Source of the DNA: Blastococcus sp. CT_GayMR20
GTDB taxonomy: Bacteria; Actinomycetota; Actinomycetes; Mycobacteriales; Geodermatophilaceae
DNA: 17,663 nt
NCBI RefSeq assembly: GCF_004570345.1
Contig: NZ_SPQM01000105.1
Location: 1-17,663, forward strand
Direction of reading: 5' to 3'
The notes under the pieces were generated by a model, which was not told where the DNA came from, ran no database searches, and saw nothing but the letters and a program-made list of their open reading frames with translations. Each line of letters begins with the position of its first letter. Within the stretch, counting starts at the first letter, position 1. Both the position numbers and the translations under genes were made by a program. Of this stretch, positions 14,853 through 17,663 are shown piece by piece.

Positions 14853-15389
14853 ATGGCCCTGCGACGAGAGCCGGTGCAGACGCACGAGCTCGACGTGCGG
14901 GCTGCGTACGCGGCGCACGGCCCGGAGCTCTACCGGTTCGCGCACCACCAGCTCGGGGACAGCGGTGCGGCGCAGGACGTCGTCCAGGAGGTCTTCCTCC
15001 GGGCGTGGCGCGCGACGGGCTCCTTCGATCCGCAGCTGGCGAGCCTGCGCACCTGGCTGTTCGCCATCGCCCGCAACGTGGTCATCGACCAGGTCCGCCG
15101 TTGCGCCGTCCGGCCGTGGCAACGCGACCTGACCGATGACGCGGGACTGCAGGCCGCGCCGGGTGACGACCTCGACGAGCGACTCGTGGACGCGTGGGTG
15201 GTGGAGGAGGCATTGCGCCGCATCGGGGAGGACCACCGGGTGGCGATCGTGCAGACGCACCTGCGCGGCCGGCCCCACCAGGAGGTGGCCGCCGAACTGG
15301 GTATCCCGGTGGGCACAGTGCGCAGCAGGATCTTCTACGGCTTGAAAGCCCTGCGCCTGGCGATGGAGGAGATGGGGGTGGAACCGTGA
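14853..15389 (+). CDS. ECF (RpoE-type) RNA polymerase sigma factor
   Basis: The 178-residue product has only sigma regions 2 and 4, as in group IV sigma factors. Region 2 (about 18-85) contains DVVQEVFLRAWR and SLRTWLFAIARNVVIDQVRR. Region 4 (about 117-170) contains the helix-turn-helix HQEVAAELGIPVGTVRSRIF. There is no extra SnoaL-like C-terminal domain. ATG at 14853 is chosen over ATG at 14793 because GGAAGGAG sits 5 nt upstream and a promoter candidate covers 14793. The gene overlaps the downstream anti-sigma gene by GTGA (15386-15389), so the two proteins should be made in matched amounts. The architecture resembles mycobacterial SigK/SigL-type pairs, but the exact ECF group needs phylogeny. 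Confidence 0.94.
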   Translation: MALRREPVQTHELDVRAAYAAHGPELYRFAHHQLGDSGAAQDVVQEVFLRAWRATGSFDPQLASLRTWLFAIARNVVIDQVRRCAVRPWQRDLTDDAGLQAAPGDDLDERLVDAWVVEEALRRIGEDHRVAIVQTHLRGRPHQEVAAELGIPVGTVRSRIFYGLKALRLAMEEMGVEP

Positions 15390-16072
15390 GCGAGCTCCCG
15401 CGGGAATCCCACCGCGAGGTGCGCGAACAGCTGGGGGGTTACGCCCTCGGCCACGGCGACCCCGCGGAACGTGCCGCTGTCCGAGCGCACGTCGACGGCT
15501 GCGCCGCCTGCCGCGCGGAGCTGGCCGAGCTGTCCCCCCTCGCGGGCCGGCTGGCCGACGTCGATCCCGGCCACCTCGACGAGGTGCCTCCCACGCCACC
15601 CGGACTGAGGGACGCCGTGCTGGCCCGGATCGCCGCCGAGGCGCGGATCCGCCCGGCGGGGCCGGGCGGCGTCCGTCGGCGACGGGCGCGCGTCGCAGCC
15701 GCAGCGTCGGCCGTGGGCATCGCAGCCGCAGGATTCGGCGTCGGCTGGCTCCTCCGGCCGGTCCCGGACCCGGGCCCACGGGAGGCCGTAGCCGTCGAGG
15801 TGACCGGCACCGACATCACGGCGACCGCCGATGTCGTGCCACACACGTGGGGTGTCGAGGTGAAGCTCTCCGGTGAGGGCTTCACCGCCGGGGAGGTCTA
15901 CCGGGTCGCCCTCCGCGAGGCGGACGGCGACCGCGTGCCCGCCGGCGCGTTCCTGGGCGTCGGGCCCGGTGAGCTGGACTGCAACCTCAACTCTCCGGTG
16001 CTGCGGGAGGACGCCGCGGGGTTCGAGGTCGTCGACGCGGCCGGAGAGGTAGTGATCACCTCGACGTTCTGA
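15386..16072 (+). CDS. Membrane zinc-binding anti-sigma factor (zf-HC2)
   Basis: The 228-residue product starts at GTG 15386, overlapping the sigma stop. The cytoplasmic anti-sigma domain (about 8-50) has the ZAS motif His35-x3-Cys39-x2-Cys42, plus His9 as a possible fourth ligand. A basic stretch RRRRAR (97-102) precedes a single membrane helix (about 103-123), so the N-terminus is inside. The outer domain (about 135-228) is beta-rich (TWGVEVKLSGEGFTAGEVYR, then VALREADGDRVPAGAFLG), like the extracytoplasmic domain of many RskA/RslA-type proteins, with one cysteine (Cys199). It should sequester the sigma factor at the membrane until an external or redox signal releases it; the signal is unknown. 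The open frame extends upstream inside the sigma gene, but that part is a shadow. Confidence 0.92.
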   Translation: MSELPRESHREVREQLGGYALGHGDPAERAAVRAHVDGCAACRAELAELSPLAGRLADVDPGHLDEVPPTPPGLRDAVLARIAAEARIRPAGPGGVRRRRARVAAAASAVGIAAAGFGVGWLLRPVPDPGPREAVAVEVTGTDITATADVVPHTWGVEVKLSGEGFTAGEVYRVALREADGDRVPAGAFLGVGPGELDCNLNSPVLREDAAGFEVVDAAGEVVITSTF

Positions 16073-16120
16073 GGTTTCGCCGACCGGTAGCGCAGGCCGC
16101 GCGGAACCGGGGACCGGCCC

Positions 16121-16151
16121 ACCCCTCTCCGGGCACGCCTGCCCGGGAGGT
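16121..16151. terminator. Bidirectional terminator-like hairpin between convergent genes
   Basis: CCGGGCA (16129-16135) and TGCCCGG (16140-16146) form a perfect 7-bp stem around a CGCC loop. Imperfect pairing extends it outward, including ACC (16121-16123) with GGT (16149-16151). It lies 50-80 nt past the anti-sigma stop and 25-55 nt past the stop of the PA14 gene, so it can serve both. Confidence 0.55.
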
Positions 16152-16175
16152 GGTGGGCGGCCTCCGCCGCGGGTG

Positions 16176-17663
16176 TCACCAGGTGAGGCGCGCTGTGGCC
16201 GAGCCTGTTCGCTCGATGTACTCGACCCGGACGACGTGGGCCCCCGCTGTCACGTTCCGCGTGACCCGGGTCGTCCCGGACGTGGTCCACCGGTTGATGA
16301 TCAGCACGTTGTCCAGGTACACCCGGACCCCGTCGTCCGTGGTCGCGACGAAGGTCTTGTTCCCGGCGGTGAAGGTGAACGTGCCGGTCCAGCGCGCCGT
16401 GAAGTTGTTCACCGGGACGCCGGCAGGCCCGCCGGTCCCCCAGCTCTTGTTCAGCGGCGCCGCCTCGCAGACCGTCCGCGCCGGCGTACCCGTCAGCGTG
16501 GTGTTGCCGAAGTACTCCGCGCGGTACTGGCCGGTCGGACACGTGGTCGCGGGCGGTGGGGTGGCCGGTGTCTCCGTCCAGCCCACCTTGGCGACCGCCT
16601 CCTGGTAGGAGTCGAAGAACTCCACGCGCACCTGGTGCGTCCCGGCGGTGAGCGTCCGGGCCGCGGTGAAGGTCGCCTCCTGGTCCTTCCACTGGTCGAT
16701 CAGGATCGTCCCGTCGACGTACACCCGGATGCCGTCGTCCGCCGTCGCGGTGAACGTGTAGGACCCGGGCGTGGCGAAGTCGAAGTTGCCGGTCCACCGC
16801 GCCGAGAAGTTGTCCGGACCGACCCCGGTCGGCGCACCCAGCGCCCAGTCCTTGTTCAGCGGCCCGGCCTCGCAGCCCTGCGACGCCGGAGTGCCGGTCA
16901 GGGTCTTGTTGGCGAAGTACTCGGCCAGGTACTGCGCCGGGCCACAGCTCGTCGGCGGTGGACCGGTGCCGGCCGCCGTGTACGTCGCGGTGTAGGTGGC
17001 CGCGGTCGCGCCGGCGACGATGTTGTGCGACTGACCGCCGCCGTCGGACCAGCTCGTGAAGTTGTAGGAGGTGCCGTTCAGAGTCATCGGCGACGGCGCC
17101 GAGACGCTGCTGGTGCCGCCCTCGATCATCGTCGTGGTGAACGGCGTCGCGGCGGTCCTGGATCCGAAGGTCAACTGCAGTCCCTGCGGAGCCGAGTTCA
17201 CGGTGATCGGGACCGTCCGCGGGTCCAGCCGCCGGGTGACCGATGCTGTTGCCCCGGTCGAGTCGGTGGCGGTCAGCTTCAGGTCGATGTACGCCGGGAA
17301 CTCATGGTCGACGGCGGGGAACGAGCCGCTGGCGACGCCGGTGAACGTCTGCAGCGGGTGGGCGTGGCAGGCCGACGGGCAGTGCTGGAGGATCGCCTCC
17401 CACGTCAGTGCGCTCGCCGGCAGCGCGCCGTCCTGCGGATCGCTGGCCGACCCCGAGAAGGCGAGCGTGTCGCCGACCTTCCAGGTGGCCCCCGCCACGG
17501 GGGTCTCGATGACCGGCACCGGGGCGGTGGCGTTCGGTGGCGGCGGGGCTCCCACCCAGCTGACCTTCGCGACCGCCTCCTGGTAGGCGTCGTAGAACTC
17601 GACGCGGACCGTGTGGGTGCCGGCGGTGAGCGCCCGGGTCGCGGTGAAGGTGGCCTCCTGGTC
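16176..17663 (-). CDS. Secreted PA14-domain repeat protein, C-terminal part (5' end outside window)
   Basis: The frame is open to the window edge, and 495 residues are visible. The end of one PA14 domain (1-36) is followed by a PKD/Ig-like pair (about 48-150 and 151-232) containing TWEAILQHCPSACHAHPLQ. A second PA14 domain (about 243-362: QYLAEYFANKTLTG, NFSARWTGNFDF, TADDGIRVYVDG) and a third that ends the protein (about 378-495) complete it. Pro/Thr-rich linkers join the modules, and paired cysteines (Cys264, Cys399) occur in the PA14 domains. PA14 domains bind glycans and accompany glycosidases, adhesins and sugar dehydrogenases. This PKD block is often seen next to PQQ-dependent glucose/sorbosone dehydrogenase domains, so an enzyme may lie upstream (inference only). 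The apparent start at 17555 is an internal GTG. The gene converges on the ECF/anti-sigma operon. Confidence 0.88.
   Translation of the reverse strand, partial: DQEATFTATRALTAGTHTVRVEFYDAYQEAVAKVSWVGAPPPPNATAPVPVIETPVAGATWKVGDTLAFSGSASDPQDGALPASALTWEAILQHCPSACHAHPLQTFTGVASGSFPAVDHEFPAYIDLKLTATDSTGATASVTRRLDPRTVPITVNSAPQGLQLTFGSRTAATPFTTTMIEGGTSSVSAPSPMTLNGTSYNFTSWSDGGGQSHNIVAGATAATYTATYTAAGTGPPPTSCGPAQYLAEYFANKTLTGTPASQGCEAGPLNKDWALGAPTGVGPDNFSARWTGNFDFATPGSYTFTATADDGIRVYVDGTILIDQWKDQEATFTAARTLTAGTHQVRVEFFDSYQEAVAKVGWTETPATPPPATTCPTGQYRAEYFGNTTLTGTPARTVCEAAPLNKSWGTGGPAGVPVNNFTARWTGTFTFTAGNKTFVATTDDGVRVYLDNVLIINRWTTSGTTRVTRNVTAGAHVVRVEYIERTGSATARLTW
16578..16685 (-). repeat. PA14 tail repeat, copy B
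   Basis: This encodes DQEATFTAARTLTAGTHQVR and onward to KVGW, nearly the same as copy A. The third PA14 domain (ending at 16179) is a more diverged copy. Confidence 0.85.
17556..17663 (-). repeat. PA14 tail repeat, copy A
   Basis: This encodes DQEATFTATRALTAGTHTVR and onward to KVSW. It closely matches 16578-16685 at DNA and protein level, at a distance of 978 bp. The window cuts the rest of this copy. Confidence 0.85.

Noticed and set aside
1..17663. Mobile elements, tRNA genes, CRISPR arrays or defence systems
   Set aside because: I saw no transposase or integrase, no cloverleaf, no regularly spaced repeats and no nuclease or toxin-antitoxin pair. Insertions in the ftsK-pspA block show no target duplications that I could find by eye.

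Overview
The window is 17.7 kb of very GC-rich, gene-dense bacterial DNA with the look of an actinobacterium. The signs are GTG starts, 4-nt GTGA overlaps, start codons placed directly after TANNNT -10 boxes, mycobacterial-type Lhr, Nei2, ClgR and PspA homologues, and a stand-alone SARP regulator. A soil or rock actinobacterium such as the Geodermatophilaceae would fit, but that is a guess from protein style and not a measurement. I see no tRNA, rRNA, CRISPR array or insertion sequence. The longest gene-free stretch is 256 bp (7469-7724).

Left part (1-3962): the C-terminal part of an Lhr DNA-repair helicase, a convergent ABM-domain membrane protein, and a divergent endonuclease VIII (Nei2 type). 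lhr and nei2 are neighbours in mycobacteria, and here the pair is separated by the ABM gene. A cupin gene ends head-on against nei and follows pspA on the minus strand.

Middle part (3976-13152): ftsK, rimO, pgsA, clgR and pspA all lie on the minus strand in that order. This is a conserved actinobacterial block joining DNA segregation, ribosome modification, phospholipid synthesis and the ClgR-PspA envelope-stress/proteolysis response. Two plus-strand inserts break it. One is a SARP/BTAD regulator between pgsA and clgR, where cinA often sits. The other is a sugar-kinase/acetyltransferase pair with a convergent TetR gene between clgR and pspA. clgR has a candidate self-recognition site upstream, and its protein ends in LAA like Clp-degraded ClgR proteins. 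pfkB, rimO and ftsK appear to be leaderless.

Right part (13290-17663): a cell-surface/stress module. A secreted CSLREA-type right-handed beta-helix protein (minus strand) is divergent from an ECF sigma factor and its translationally coupled zinc-binding membrane anti-sigma factor (plus strand). The 240-bp divergent spacer holds two ECF-type promoter candidates (GAAC, 16 or 17 nt, CGTA), one facing each gene. This suggests that the sigma factor drives both its own operon and the beta-helix protein. Beyond a hairpin lies the C-terminal part of a large secreted protein with repeated PA14 carbohydrate-binding-type domains. The ECF/beta-helix unit is the best candidate in the window for a little-described system.
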